Source of the DNA: Saprospiraceae bacterium
GTDB lineage: Bacteria; Bacteroidota; Bacteroidia; Chitinophagales; Saprospiraceae
Reading direction: 5' to 3'
Assembly (NCBI GenBank): GCA_022841745.1
Contig: JALHQW010000004.1
Coordinates: 93,874-157,873, forward strand
DNA: 64,000 nucleotides
Below are positions 33,561-43,162 of the stretch, piece after piece (the first letter of the stretch is position 1; every line of letters starts with the position of its first letter). The notes below the pieces were generated by a model. That model did not search any database. It had not been told where the DNA came from and worked only from the letters and a program-made list of their open reading frames with translations. The position numbers and the translations under genes are program-made.

Positions 33561-35357
33561 ATGAGGATTTTTTCTACACTATTCTGTTTGTTCATGCTGG
33601 CAGCGGCTGCTTCTGCGCAGTTCGTGCTGGTAAACTCACCTTCGAGCATTGCTGGTGCAAAGGCTTTTTCTGCCGCAGGTTTTGGTGCTGACCTGACCAC
33701 AGGCGTGTGGACTGCCGACATCGTTTTCGTCAACGATGGCTCCGCCAACCCAACCCAGGGCTGCAACGCGGCCACAAATGGTGCCGACCTCGCTGGCAAG
33801 ATCGCCTTGGTTGACCGTGGCTCCTGCGAGTTTGGCGTGAAATGTTTGAATGCCGAGATGGCAGGCGCTATTGCAGTTGTGGTATTCAACAGCGTTGCGA
33901 ACGCTGGCTTGGGGACCATCGTGATGGGCGCTGGTGCCGTTGGTGCTACTGTTACTGTACCAGCCGTTATGTTGTCTTATGAAGACGGCCAGATCATCCG
34001 TGCTGAAATGATGAACGGCCCAGTAAACATGACCATCGGCAATTTGCAGTTCCCCAACGATTTGCGCATCGCTGCGGACCGCATTTTCAACTACCCGAAC
34101 GGGGTGATTCCTGCCAACCAGGTGGATGCTGGCGGTTTTGCGTTTACGCCAGGCGCCAATGTGCTGAACCGTGGCACTGAAGATGCAAGTGACGTTTCAC
34201 TACAAGCCACCATTACCCACACACCGTTTGGGGGCAGCACAGCTGCTACTGTTTACGACGAATCAAATAACTTGGCCGCCTTGGACAACGACTCTGCCCA
34301 AGTCATCACCTTGCCTGCTTACGTCCCATCCGAAGGTACTGGTGTTTATACGGTTACCTATAATGTGGATGCCAGCGTGGACGATTCACCGGAGGTGAAC
34401 AGCGACCAAGAAGTTACGACCCAATTTGTGCTCAGCAACAATGTTTACTGCAAAGGCCGGTGGGATTTAGCAAACAACCGCCCGATCCAAACCACTGCTT
34501 TTCGCCGCGGTGCTGGCACAGAGGTAGAGTTCATGGCTGCCTTCCCAATTGCCAAAGGGCTTGGCTTCAAACTCGATTCCTTGCAGTTTTACATGTCTTC
34601 TGACTCAACGCTGGATAAAATACCTGCGGGCGCTCTGTCGGCTTATGTTTATGAGTGGGAAGACATTAACGGCGATGTATTCGTCAGCACTGATGAGTTC
34701 ACCATCGTGGGCTTTTCCGAAATCAACCTTGCCGACCAAACAACTAATAACGCTTGGTTGAAACTGCCTATCGTTGACTATGTGGAACTGGAAGGCCCTG
34801 CTGTTATCCCCGGCGACAACAAGCAGTACGTTATTGGTATCCGCTACCGTGGGGCCATCAACTGTTTCTTTGGCTTTGATGGAGGCTACGACCATACAGC
34901 TTATCTGGATGATCAATTTGCGACAATTGGTTTTACCAATGATATTGACCTGCCTTACTTCCTCGTCAGCGCTTGGGACGACAACCTCAACCAGCCTGAC
35001 TTGGCAGCTTACGGTCTTTTCGCCGACAACGCTTCATCTTTGGCTGCTGCCTTGTACTTGGGCGAATACGAATCCTCCACCCAAGATTTGAACAAGACGA
35101 TGGTGAACATCACCATGTCGCCAAACCCAACCAGCAACGTATTGACGGTTGAGTCGCAGTTTGCCAACAGCACCAAGTACGTGAACTACCTGCTCCGTGA
35201 CAACATGGGCCGCTTGGTTGCTTCACAGCAAAGGGACTTGAACAGCAACTATGACAAAACGACCTTCGACGTATCGCAGTTGGCAGCAGGCCAGTACTTC
35301 GTAATCGTACAAACGGAGGAAGGCTTCAAGGGCGAATGGTTCACCGTTCAGCACTAA
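33561..35357 (+). CDS. secreted PA-domain protein with T9SS type A sorting domain
   Basis: From the ATG at 33561 the product is 598 residues with a clean signal peptide (MRIFSTLFCLFMLAAAASAQ); the open frame extends 54 codons upstream without signal-peptide character. Residues ~60-155 form a protease-associated (PA) domain: GCNAATNGADLAGKIALVDRG, CEFGVKCLNAEMAGAIAVVV, then VPAVMLSYEDGQ. PA domains usually accompany peptidases, but no peptidase motif is visible here, so the PA domain may bind a partner or substrate. A long beta-rich region follows, and the last ~80 residues (MSPNPTSNVLTVES...AAGQYFVIVQTEEG) are a type A T9SS sorting domain. Expression may be from the promoter candidate at 33398. 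Confidence 0.85.
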   Translation: MRIFSTLFCLFMLAAAASAQFVLVNSPSSIAGAKAFSAAGFGADLTTGVWTADIVFVNDGSANPTQGCNAATNGADLAGKIALVDRGSCEFGVKCLNAEMAGAIAVVVFNSVANAGLGTIVMGAGAVGATVTVPAVMLSYEDGQIIRAEMMNGPVNMTIGNLQFPNDLRIAADRIFNYPNGVIPANQVDAGGFAFTPGANVLNRGTEDASDVSLQATITHTPFGGSTAATVYDESNNLAALDNDSAQVITLPAYVPSEGTGVYTVTYNVDASVDDSPEVNSDQEVTTQFVLSNNVYCKGRWDLANNRPIQTTAFRRGAGTEVEFMAAFPIAKGLGFKLDSLQFYMSSDSTLDKIPAGALSAYVYEWEDINGDVFVSTDEFTIVGFSEINLADQTTNNAWLKLPIVDYVELEGPAVIPGDNKQYVIGIRYRGAINCFFGFDGGYDHTAYLDDQFATIGFTNDIDLPYFLVSAWDDNLNQPDLAAYGLFADNASSLAAALYLGEYESSTQDLNKTMVNITMSPNPTSNVLTVESQFANSTKYVNYLLRDNMGRLVASQQRDLNSNYDKTTFDVSQLAAGQYFVIVQTEEGFKGEWFTVQH

Positions 35358-35383
35358 TCCTCCCCCCTGCATCAGCAGTGAAT

Positions 35384-35417
35384 AATCGCCCTTCGGCTTC
35401 ACAGCCGGAGGGCGATT
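35384..35417 (+). terminator. 15-bp stem-loop after the PA-domain gene
   Basis: AATCGCCCTTCGGCT pairs with AGCCGGAGGGCGATT, with one G-U pair and a 4-base loop, followed by TCATTTTA, 27 bp after the stop codon. A typical intrinsic terminator. Confidence 0.75.
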
Positions 35418-35617
35418 TCATTTTACGCTACCCTATCTTGTCACCTACGCTGCGCAATTCTTTTTTCTGCTTCGCAATACCCAGCTTTTCGCCGTATATT
35501 TCGACCGTTTTTGAGGTTGATTTAAATTGATGAAGGTTGATGGAGTTCATGGCTATGTCAAATTCAACCTTATCAACCACTATCAACCCTTATCAACCCA
35601 GTTTTCTCCAACTTTGT

Positions 35618-38503
35618 ATGAAACAGATCCACACCCTGCTTTTCCTTGCAATGGCCTTCGCCGCCGGAGCACAAATTTCCTTCTCCAACCAGACTGCCTT
35701 ACTGAAAGACCCCACAACCTTCCGCAGTGGCGTTGCAGTAGCCATTGCCGACATGAACGCCGATGGGCTTGACGACATCGTGCGCCTCGGCAACGGCAGC
35801 CAGTTGAGCATCGAATACCAGTCGCTGCCCAACCAACCCTTTGCCAACCTTACCCACGGCAACGTGCCCGGCGATGCCTGGGCAATCGTGCTGGGCGATG
35901 TGAACAACGACGGCTACAACGATGTACTCGTGGGCGGTGCCTACGATGGTGTAAAAATGCTCACGAATGCAAACGGCAGCTCGTTAACGACTGCCTTGCT
36001 GGCCAACGGTGAGAGCACCTTCGTGCAAGGCTCCAACTTTGCCGACATCAACAACGACGGCTGGCTCGATGCCTTTACCTGCCACGATGATGGCGAACCC
36101 CGCATCTGGGGCAACGACGGCACTGGCACCTTCATCCTGCGGGACGATTGGATTGACATGTCGTTCAACGGCAATTCTGGCGAGCCAGCTGCCGGCAACT
36201 ATGGTTCCGTCTGGTCCGACTTCGACAACGACCGTGACCTTGACCTCTACATCGCTAAGTGCCGCCAAGGCGTGACCAACCCCGCTGCTCCCCAGCGCAT
36301 CAACAAACTCTATGTGAACGACGGCCTGAACAACTTCTCGGAGCAAGGCAAAAAGCACGGCCTCAACATTGGCTGGCAGTCCTGGACCGCCGATTTTCAG
36401 GACATGGACAACGACGGCGACATGGACTGCCTCGTGACCAACCACGACTACCCGATGCAGTTGCTCGAAAATGATGGCGCTGGCCATTTTACCGATATTG
36501 CGCCAGCAGCAGGCGTGGACGTGGAGGGCAATTTCCTGCAAGGCCTGTTCCGAGACTTCGACAACGATGGCTTTGTGGACATCATCACGGTCGGCAATTT
36601 TAGCAGCAATACCACCACCACGCACCTGTTCCGCAACAATGGCGACCCCACGGGGGCAGGCACGACTTTTACCGCCATCAGCAACCCATTTGGCACGCCC
36701 AGCCTCGGCAGCCTCGCCATCGGCGACCTGAACGCTGACGGCTTCTTGGATATTTACGCCGCCTACCAGACCAGTTTCAATAACCCCAACAACAGCACCC
36801 CCGATGGCCTTTGGATGAATACGACCAACAATGGCAACAATTATATTGCCTTTGACCTGCACGGTACGGAAAGCAACCGCATGGGCGTGGGCGCACGGCT
36901 GGAAATCCACGGCTCCTGGGGCATTCAAATCAGGGAAGTACGGTCGGGCGAGAGCTATGGCATCCAGAACTCGCTGACGCAACATTTTGGCATCGGAACC
37001 GAGACCGAAGTGGAATACGTAGTGGTCCATTGGCCATCTGGTAAGGTGGACGTAGTGGCAAACCCCACCATCAACCAGAAGCATACCATCACGGAAGGGC
37101 AAACATGCAGCCTACCTGATTTTACCTTAGGAAACGAATCGCAGGTGGTGCTGTGCACAGGGCAGTCAACCACCGTTGAGGCTCCGGCTGGTTATACGTA
37201 CCTCTGGAGCAATGGCCTCGTCAGCCAGTCCCTCACCATTACCGAACCGGGCAACTACAGCGTGGTGGTAGTGGACAACCAAGGTTGCGCAGCAGCATCC
37301 AATGTGTTCACTGCCCTGGTGAACCCTGACGAAACGCCCACCATCACGGCAGAAGGTTCGCTGTCTTTTTGCGAGGGCGAAAGCGTGACACTGGCTTCCT
37401 CCCAAGCCGTAGGATACACCTGGTCGAACGGCGAAACTACCCCGTCCATCACGGTCACCGCAAGCGGCGATTACACGGTAATGGTGCAGGGCTTTTGCGG
37501 CGAGTTTGAATCCGCTCCCATCGAAGTGGAGGTGCTGTCCTCCCCTACCCCCAATGCCAGCGATGTGAACCTGCCAGGCCCCGGTACCGCCACTTTGGAG
37601 GCCGAGGGCGACAACCTGTTCTGGTACGATTCGCCAAGCAGCACGATTGTGCTTGGCACTGGCAGCAGCTTTACCACGCCGATGCTGACCACAACGGACA
37701 CTTTCTACGTGCAGAACGTAAGCATCCACAACGATTGGGAGTTTGCCATCGGAATGGGGGCACACCAAGGCTCCAATTTTTACAATGGCAATAATTTCAA
37801 CGGCCAAACCCTGTTCGAAGTGGAAGTGCCACTGGTCATTGAGCAAGTGACGGTTTATACCGAGCAGCCCGGTGAGCGCAAAATCGAACTCAGGACGGAA
37901 GCTGGCGAACTACTGGCAGAATACCCTGTAAACTTAGCAGCTGGCCAAACGGATATCCCGCTGAACTTCCTCGTACCGGCTGCGGGGCAGTACCGCTTGT
38001 TGACGAATACCGATGTGAACCTGGCTTCTTTTGGCTATGAAAGCCCCCGCCTATACCGCAGCAACCAAGGGGTGACATTCCCATACACCCAGCCCGATTT
38101 CATGTCCATCACGGGCAGTGACCTTGGCGCTGGGTTCTACTATTATTTCTACAATTGGCAGATTGCCGTTGTGCCCGTTTCCTGCCCCAGCGAGATGGTG
38201 CCGGTGGTGGTGACGGTCGCCCCAAGCGGGACTGGGGAGGCACATTCATTCGGTAGCATGGCTGTTTCGCCGAACCCGTCATCTGGCCTTTTCACCTTGG
38301 AAATGGAAGCGGTGGAAAGCGGCGAGTTACGCCTTACGGTCACCGATTTGGCCGGCCGAGTGGTTCACATGCAGTCCTTTGAGGCAATGGCCCATGTTGC
38401 GCAGCGGCGCAATATTGACCTGACAGCAATGCCTGCGGGTGTTTACATCCTCAAACTGACGAGCGGGGAAAGGAGCGGGTATGCTAAATTGGTGGTGGAA
38501 TAG
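35618..38503 (+). CDS. FG-GAP/VCBS repeat protein with ASPIC/UnbV domain and T9SS type A sorting domain
   Basis: The ATG at 35618 gives 961 residues with signal peptide MKQIHTLLFLAMAFAAGAQ; a longer frame from 35537 is spacer sequence. Residues ~35-385 hold several FG-GAP/VCBS blades with calcium-binding loops (IADMNADGLDDIV, LGDVNNDGYNDVLVGG, DFDNDRDLDLYIA, DMDNDGDMDCLV, LNADGFLDIYAA), so a beta-propeller is expected. An ASPIC/UnbV domain follows (GVGARLEIHGSWGIQIREV, then VVHWPSGKVD, about 420-485), then Ig-like modules (about 500-640) and a jelly-roll-like region. The end (VSPNPSSGLFTLEM to AKLVVE) is a type A sorting domain. It is probably surface-attached; the ligand is unknown. Confidence 0.88.
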   Translation: MKQIHTLLFLAMAFAAGAQISFSNQTALLKDPTTFRSGVAVAIADMNADGLDDIVRLGNGSQLSIEYQSLPNQPFANLTHGNVPGDAWAIVLGDVNNDGYNDVLVGGAYDGVKMLTNANGSSLTTALLANGESTFVQGSNFADINNDGWLDAFTCHDDGEPRIWGNDGTGTFILRDDWIDMSFNGNSGEPAAGNYGSVWSDFDNDRDLDLYIAKCRQGVTNPAAPQRINKLYVNDGLNNFSEQGKKHGLNIGWQSWTADFQDMDNDGDMDCLVTNHDYPMQLLENDGAGHFTDIAPAAGVDVEGNFLQGLFRDFDNDGFVDIITVGNFSSNTTTTHLFRNNGDPTGAGTTFTAISNPFGTPSLGSLAIGDLNADGFLDIYAAYQTSFNNPNNSTPDGLWMNTTNNGNNYIAFDLHGTESNRMGVGARLEIHGSWGIQIREVRSGESYGIQNSLTQHFGIGTETEVEYVVVHWPSGKVDVVANPTINQKHTITEGQTCSLPDFTLGNESQVVLCTGQSTTVEAPAGYTYLWSNGLVSQSLTITEPGNYSVVVVDNQGCAAASNVFTALVNPDETPTITAEGSLSFCEGESVTLASSQAVGYTWSNGETTPSITVTASGDYTVMVQGFCGEFESAPIEVEVLSSPTPNASDVNLPGPGTATLEAEGDNLFWYDSPSSTIVLGTGSSFTTPMLTTTDTFYVQNVSIHNDWEFAIGMGAHQGSNFYNGNNFNGQTLFEVEVPLVIEQVTVYTEQPGERKIELRTEAGELLAEYPVNLAAGQTDIPLNFLVPAAGQYRLLTNTDVNLASFGYESPRLYRSNQGVTFPYTQPDFMSITGSDLGAGFYYYFYNWQIAVVPVSCPSEMVPVVVTVAPSGTGEAHSFGSMAVSPNPSSGLFTLEMEAVESGELRLTVTDLAGRVVHMQSFEAMAHVAQRRNIDLTAMPAGVYILKLTSGERSGYAKLVVE

Positions 38504-38555
38504 GGCAAATGACACGATTTTATTTGATTTATTGATGATCGCTTTTAAAGTTGAT

Positions 38556-38643
38556 AGCAGCCCTTTTCGAGAGGAGGGGTTATCAAACCCCGGTGTTCCG
38601 GAACACCGGGGTTTGATAACCCCTCCGGGCGAAAAGGGCTGCG
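38556..38643. repeat. long palindromic hairpin element, copy A
   Basis: A loop-free perfect 25-bp palindrome arm pair is centred at 38599/38600 (left arm starts AGGGGTTATCAAACCCC). After a 5-base mismatch on each side, the outer arms AGCAGCCCTTTTCG and CGAAAAGGGCTGCG pair at 13 of 14 positions. It lies between the convergent FG-GAP gene and the EamA gene. The core GGTTATCAAACCC is shared with the 70-bp palindrome at 50771. It could be a bidirectional terminator or a mobile hairpin. Confidence 0.85.
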
Positions 38644-38794
38644 AAAATTAGTTAACCCCTAAAACATTTCTAATAAGGCTATTTATAAGATTTAGGAAAA
38701 ACGTATTAAGATCACGCCCACTTTGCACTGTGCGGAGCAATCTAAAATCTAAAATCGTCTATCTTATATCAATCTACCTAACCAGCAAGCTACC

Positions 38795-39664
38795 CTACCC
38801 CTTCCTAATCAGCACCACCGCCGTCAAAATCCCCACGATGGCAAGCACATGACCCCACCCGAACTGCTCCCCATCGAGCAGGCCCCAGCCCACGGCCACG
38901 ATGGGCATGGTGTAGGTGGTAGAACTGGCGAAAATGGCAGAAGTCTCCTTGATGAGTTTGTAAAAAAGCACCTGCGCCAAGGCCGTGCTCATGATGCCCA
39001 AGCCAATAAGGGCAGCCAACGGCATCATGTTTTCACGGGAGAAATCGTAGTGCTCGTGCCGTGGCAAAAACACGAACAAAAAAGACAGCAAGCCGCCCAA
39101 GGACACCGATACCGTTGAAATGGCAAAAGAAGGCACCTCGCTCAAATGGTTCTTCACAAGGTTGATGTTCAGGCCATAGCAAACGGTGGCAATGACAATC
39201 AAACCCGCATAAGGATTCAGCGTGAGCGCCGAATCGGAACGCTCAATGACCAGCAGCACCGCACTGGCCAAGCCTAAGAACAAGCCAATAAGCTGCTTGG
39301 GTTTGTGACTTGATTTGTACAAAAAAAAGGAGAAAACCAAGGTGAAAATGGGCGTCAGCGCATTCAAGATGCCCGCCACGGCACTCTGCACATGCTGTTG
39401 CGCCAAGCAAAACAAAAACGCCGGAATGAACATGCCCACAAAAGTGATGAGCACCATGAACGGCCAACGGTCCTTGGGCACCTTGCGCATTTGGTAAATG
39501 CCGGGCAGCAAGAACACTGCCCCAGCCGCCATCAACCGAATGCTCGCCGCCTCCACGAAGCCGAAGCCCATCAGTCCTTTTTTGATAAGGATGAAACTGC
39601 TGCCCCAAATCAGGGAGAGTACGGCAAGTATGAGCCATTTGCTTAGGCCTGCGTTCTTTGTCAT
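38795..39664 (-). CDS. EamA/DMT-superfamily transporter
   Basis: The product is 289 residues with about ten hydrophobic segments arranged as two EamA halves. The first begins LILAVLSLIWGSSFILIKKGL and the second begins near NPYAGLIVIATVCYGLNINLV. The motif W-G-S-S-F in the first helix and the Pro/Gly-rich last helix (MPIVAVGWGLLDGEQFGW) fit the drug/metabolite transporter family. It should sit in the inner membrane and export or exchange a small metabolite; the substrate cannot be deduced. The gene is monocistronic, bounded downstream by a long hairpin and upstream by a TTTTCGGG array that covers its likely promoter region. Confidence 0.9.
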   Translation of the reverse strand: MTKNAGLSKWLILAVLSLIWGSSFILIKKGLMGFGFVEAASIRLMAAGAVFLLPGIYQMRKVPKDRWPFMVLITFVGMFIPAFLFCLAQQHVQSAVAGILNALTPIFTLVFSFFLYKSSHKPKQLIGLFLGLASAVLLVIERSDSALTLNPYAGLIVIATVCYGLNINLVKNHLSEVPSFAISTVSVSLGGLLSFLFVFLPRHEHYDFSRENMMPLAALIGLGIMSTALAQVLFYKLIKETSAIFASSTTYTMPIVAVGWGLLDGEQFGWGHVLAIVGILTAVVLIRKG

Positions 39665-39686
39665 TGGTTGTTGATGATGGTTATCA

Positions 39687-40037
39687 GGTTTTCGGGTTCT
39701 GGGGTTTTCGGGTTTTCGGGTTTTCGGGTTTTCGGGTTCTGGGGTTTTCGGGTTTTCGGGTTATCGGGTTTTCGGGTTTTCGGGTTTTCGGGTTTTCGGG
39801 TTTTCGGGTTTTCGGGGTATCGGGTTTTCGGGTTTTCGGGTTATCGGGTTATCGGGTTTTCGGGTTTTCGGGTTATCAAGTTATCGGGTTATCAAGTTAT
39901 CGGGTTTTCGGGTTTTCGGGTTATCAAGTTTTCGGGTTTTCGGGGTAGGGGCTCAACCCGAAAACCCCAGAACCCGAAAACCCCAAAACCCCAAAACCCG
40001 AAAACCCGATAACCCGATAACCCGAAAACCCGAAAAC
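39687..40037. repeat. TTTTCGGG tandem array followed by its reverse complement
   Basis: About 260 bp of GGGTTTTC units, with variants containing TTATC, CAAG or TTCTGG, are followed, after GTAGGGGCTCAA, by ~80 bp of the complementary AACCCGAAAACCCC words. The two sides can pair. It separates the divergently placed EamA promoter region from the 3' end of the next minus-strand gene. It is not a CRISPR array, because there are no spacers. Confidence 0.9.
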
Positions 40038-40057
40038 ATTACCACCTATCCCTTGGC

Positions 40058-40708
40058 TTAACCCCTTTTAAAGTTCTTCACATAATCCGGCACAGGTATG
40101 CCCATCACGCCTTCTTCGTCCGTCACAGGCGTTTGCGGCACTTGCTTCAGCGGCAGCACGCCGGCCCATACTTCAAGCCCCATGTCCTCCGCATCGTCGC
40201 CGACGCCGTGCGCCCGGAACTTGACCGACGATTCCTCCATCAGCACGGCAATGAACATGGTCTTTTTCATGTCGCTCTTGCTGGGCTGCCGTGCGTCGTC
40301 CCACCGGCCGGGGATGACGTGTTCCGTGAACCGCTCCGCTGCCAGCCAGCGCTCTTCGTCGCTTTCCACGAGGCGGGTTTTGCCGAAGGCAACCACCGAG
40401 CGGTAATTCATCGAATGGTTGAAAACGGAACGGGCCAGCACCAGCCCATCCACGTGCGTGACGGCCACGCAGACCGGGATGCCCTTGGCCATTTCCATGA
40501 AAAAATGGCTGCCAACCGAGCCGTGCAGGTACAGCGTATCGTCCACCCGGCAATAGCCCGTGGGGATGATAAACGGCTGGTTGTCAATGGTAAAGGAAAC
40601 ATGGCAGACCAGCCCCTCGTCAAGGATGGCGTTGCGGGTGGCAGGGTCGAAGTCGTAGCGCTTGGGGTAGTAGCGGCTGCCTTGGGTGCGGGAAGACGTT
40701 TTTTTCAT
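40058..40708 (-). CDS. pyridoxamine 5'-phosphate oxidase-family flavoprotein (NimA-like)
   Basis: From the ATG at 40708 the product is 216 residues. The split-barrel flavin fold is indicated by NAILDEGLVCHVSFTIDNQP, FIIPTGYCRVDDTLYLHGS, then SHFFMEMAKGIPVCVAVTHVDGLV and SMNYRSVVAFGKTRLV. These follow the order of NimA/PPOX-like proteins, which bind FMN as dimers. The true substrate of most members is unknown. The C-terminal part (SVKFRAHGVGDDAEDMGLEVWAGVLPL) is conserved in the same group. There is no signal peptide. It is not in an obvious operon; a TTTTCGGG array lies just downstream. Confidence 0.85.
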   Translation of the reverse strand: MKKTSSRTQGSRYYPKRYDFDPATRNAILDEGLVCHVSFTIDNQPFIIPTGYCRVDDTLYLHGSVGSHFFMEMAKGIPVCVAVTHVDGLVLARSVFNHSMNYRSVVAFGKTRLVESDEERWLAAERFTEHVIPGRWDDARQPSKSDMKKTMFIAVLMEESSVKFRAHGVGDDAEDMGLEVWAGVLPLKQVPQTPVTDEEGVMGIPVPDYVKNFKRG

Positions 40709-40963
40709 TGCGGAATAGGTTCTCTTCGAGAATGACAAATTTAGATTGCGGATTGGGGGCACAGGAAGACATTTATGCCCTACCCTGATTTAAGAAATTT
40801 AATGCCTTGTTACCAAGAATAAACACCAATCCAAAGCTTCACATGCCAAGCGAAAAGCCCATTCCACCGAAGGTGGAAAAACATAAAAAATCATATTGAA
40901 TCAGCGTCTTCCTGCGTCAAGAAACTAGGTCAAAAACTGTGTCAAAACTTTAGCATTCCAACC

Positions 40964-41485
40964 CTATTGCAGGAGCGGCAAGTATCGCTCATTGATGACC
41001 CCAAAATGATGGCGCTGGTGGCCAACGATGGTGAAGCCAAGTGCCAGTACGGAAATTTCCATCCTGGACATGATGCCCCTCCTACGCAAAGCCGCTTCGT
41101 CGAAAGCGTTGTAAAGCGCAAGCGTACCGAGTCTGACAAGCCTGAGTTCAGCTGTGAGTTGTTCCAGCGGAATGGCGTTGGCCCTGGTGTTAGCAGCGAA
41201 GAGGCCCTCGTCGAAGCCAGGCAGTTCCGTTTTGTCGTTGCGGGCAAATCGAAGGGCACGGTAACTGAAAACCCGCTCAGTATCCGTAATATGCTGGATG
41301 ATGTCCCGCACCGTCCATTTGCCAGGGGCATAGACTTGGTCGCCGAGGCGGTGCAGGGCGTCCATGTCAAGCGCATCCAACTCGGCGAGGCTCTGCTGGA
41401 GCGCTACGTGATGTTCGATGTCTTCTACCTTGTTGATATAGGTATCGAAATAGTTGGGGATATGCGGTACGTCGGATTTTTTCAT
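40964..41485 (-). CDS. DinB-family protein (putative metal-dependent four-helix protein)
   Basis: The ATG at 41485 gives 173 residues, the usual size for DinB/YfiT proteins. The longer frame to 41569 runs through a spacer hairpin. The three histidines of the DinB metal site are in place: WTVRDIIQHITDTERVF and a paired GHQRHHFGVI. A four-helix bundle is expected throughout. Some members are thiol-dependent transferases, but the activity of this one is unknown. The gene is isolated. The spacer upstream carries a 22-bp inverted repeat. Confidence 0.85.
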   Translation of the reverse strand: MKKSDVPHIPNYFDTYINKVEDIEHHVALQQSLAELDALDMDALHRLGDQVYAPGKWTVRDIIQHITDTERVFSYRALRFARNDKTELPGFDEGLFAANTRANAIPLEQLTAELRLVRLGTLALYNAFDEAALRRRGIMSRMEISVLALGFTIVGHQRHHFGVINERYLPLLQ

Positions 41486-41533
41486 GTCGTATCGGTTTAG
41501 TTTGCTTCGCAAAAACTTTGTCGCATTTGCCAC

Positions 41534-41596
41534 GGCCGAGGGCCACCTCTGCGTCACGAGGTGCGGCAAAACGAGACGCAGAGGTGGCCCTCGGCC
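41534..41596. repeat. 22-bp perfect inverted repeat
   Basis: GGCCGAGGGCCACCTCTGCG (41534-41553, arm extends to 41555) has its exact complement at 41575-41596, with a ~19-base loop. It lies between the DinB and NIPSNAP genes, both on the minus strand. A terminator without a T-run or an interspersed hairpin is possible. Confidence 0.8.
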
Positions 41597-41707
41597 ATGA
41601 CAAAAGCGACTTAGAACGCCATCTATTTTATGGAGGCATTGCTCCGCAAAAATACTGGCGAAGTAACTATCAAAGGCGTCCGGTTTTTGGAAAACAGGTA
41701 GTCCAAT

Positions 41708-42472
41708 TCACCGCACCGGCGAATAATCCGTCGGCCACATATAAATGGACTCAATGGAACTCGTAAGCGAGCCGCCGCCCTTCACTTCCGAAGCCTTACG
41801 GGTGGTTATCCACTCTGGGTCATTCCTGAATTTATCAAAAGACGCCTTGGCAGCAGCGGGCGAGGCGTGGGTCAGGAAATAATAGAGCGTATTGTCTGCT
41901 CCTTGGTCTGCGTCGGTGGGCGTCCAATAGATTTTATTGACCATGCCATAGCGGGCGAAGCGGTGTACGGTGAACGTCCTGAACCGTTCGAGCAGGTGGG
42001 TTAGGTTGTTGGGGGTGCAGTGATAAATCCGCAGTTCCCATACCCCGCTGTTGAGGTCGGAAGAGAAGTCATTGGTGGAGAAGTCGGTCGTTTTCAGAAA
42101 AATGCTCTCGATACCCGCTATGATGTCGTTGCCGTTAGGCTCGCTTGCCTTCCAGACCCGCTGCCAGGTCGTGTCAGCTACAAAGGCTGCCCAAGAAGCC
42201 TTCGCCGCTTCCCTGCTTTTGTGCGAAAGCACATAGTAGAGCTTTTCGTCGGGGTTGTCTATCGGCGTCCAATAGGCCACGTTGGTCATGCCGTGCTTCT
42301 CGAACAGCTTCATGGTATGGTCCCTGAAGCGGCGGTTGAGGTCGTTGAGCTTGCCGGGGTGGCAGTCGTAGATACGGAGTTCATAGACAGGACTTTCGGC
42401 ATTTTGGCCGAAGGCCAGGTTAGCGAAAAATAAGGTGGCTATGAACGCCAATGTGGTGGTGCTGAATTTCAT
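41708..42472 (-). CDS. secreted NIPSNAP-domain protein
   Basis: From the ATG at 42472 the product is 254 residues with signal peptide (TTLAFIATLFFANLAFG). Two NIPSNAP repeats are visible. The first begins VYELRIYDCHPGKLNDLNRR and continues to GMTNVAYWTPIDNP; the second begins VWELRIYHCTPNNLTHLLER and continues to GMVNKIYWTPTDAD. Each is a ferredoxin-like alpha+beta unit ending in SIESIFLKTTDF / SIESIYMWPTDY. The function of bacterial NIPSNAP proteins is not established. The signal peptide suggests a periplasmic location. The start at 42553 is rejected because its extra residues come from a palindromic spacer repeat. Confidence 0.88.
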   Translation of the reverse strand: MKFSTTTLAFIATLFFANLAFGQNAESPVYELRIYDCHPGKLNDLNRRFRDHTMKLFEKHGMTNVAYWTPIDNPDEKLYYVLSHKSREAAKASWAAFVADTTWQRVWKASEPNGNDIIAGIESIFLKTTDFSTNDFSSDLNSGVWELRIYHCTPNNLTHLLERFRTFTVHRFARYGMVNKIYWTPTDADQGADNTLYYFLTHASPAAAKASFDKFRNDPEWITTRKASEVKGGGSLTSSIESIYMWPTDYSPVR

Positions 42473-42581
42473 GTTTTGCTTTTTGGCAAAGGTAAAGGGA
42501 TTTCGGATTAGGTCCCTTCCGGGGATGACAAAGGATTGTGCGGGTGCGTTCATTTACGGAAGTTTGAAATAACACCATCCA

Positions 42582-43079
42582 TTACCGTCTTATCGCATAG
42601 AATAATTCGTCGAGGAACTCCCCATTCTTGAACAGCGTCTTTTCAAACCTCGCCTCGAACACGAACCCCGCCTTTTCGAGCACCCTTTGCGAAGCAATAT
42701 TAGGCCCAAAAGGCCGGGCGAAAACACGGGTTATATCATAGTTTTCAAAAGCAAAATCCACCACCTGCCCAACGGCACGAGTCACGATGCCATGTCCCCA
42801 AAACGGCTCGGCCAGCCAGTAACCCAACTCGGCATTCTTGCATTGGATATCGCCCTGCGGATGGATGCCGATACCGCCGACCGCCTCGCCGTTAACTTCG
42901 ATGGCGAAGATGTGGATGGGGTCGTCCTTGGTGGCAAAAGCAATGAAGTTCCTTCCAGATTCCTCGGTGTAAGGGTGCGGAAAGGCGTTGGTCAGGTTCT
43001 TGGCAATGTTGGGGTTGTTGGCGTATTTGACGAGGCTGGGCAGGTCGCCCTCGTTCCAAGGTCTAAGTTTGAAATCCAT
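42582..43079 (-). CDS. GNAT-family N-acetyltransferase (RimJ/RimL-like)
   Basis: The ATG at 43079 gives 165 residues (MDFKLRPWNEGDLPSLVKY), a typical GNAT start; a longer reading to 43166 adds unrelated hydrophobic residues. Acetyl-CoA binding is indicated by GYWLAEPFWGHGIVTRAV, the Q/R-x-x-G-x-G/A loop variant used in the RimJ/RimL group, followed by VFARPFGPNIASQRVLEKAGF. The acceptor could be a protein N-terminus, an amino acid or an antibiotic. It is followed by a RhuM-family remnant on the same strand. Confidence 0.9.
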   Translation of the reverse strand: MDFKLRPWNEGDLPSLVKYANNPNIAKNLTNAFPHPYTEESGRNFIAFATKDDPIHIFAIEVNGEAVGGIGIHPQGDIQCKNAELGYWLAEPFWGHGIVTRAVGQVVDFAFENYDITRVFARPFGPNIASQRVLEKAGFVFEARFEKTLFKNGEFLDELFYAIRR

Positions 43080-43162
43080 GTGCGGTATTTTTAGATGAAG
43101 GAACTGCGGTAGGAGCGAAAACATTCCGGGAAGGAAGCAAAACATCAAAAAACAGGTGCTGT

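Noticed and set aside
39658..40012. Two overlapping open frames translating GFRVFGFSG-type repeats
   Set aside because: They are the TTTTCGGG array read as protein; the text is pure repeat and runs across the inverted half.
39687..40037. Possible CRISPR array
   Set aside because: The repeat units are contiguous 7-9-mers with no unique spacers, and no cas gene is nearby.
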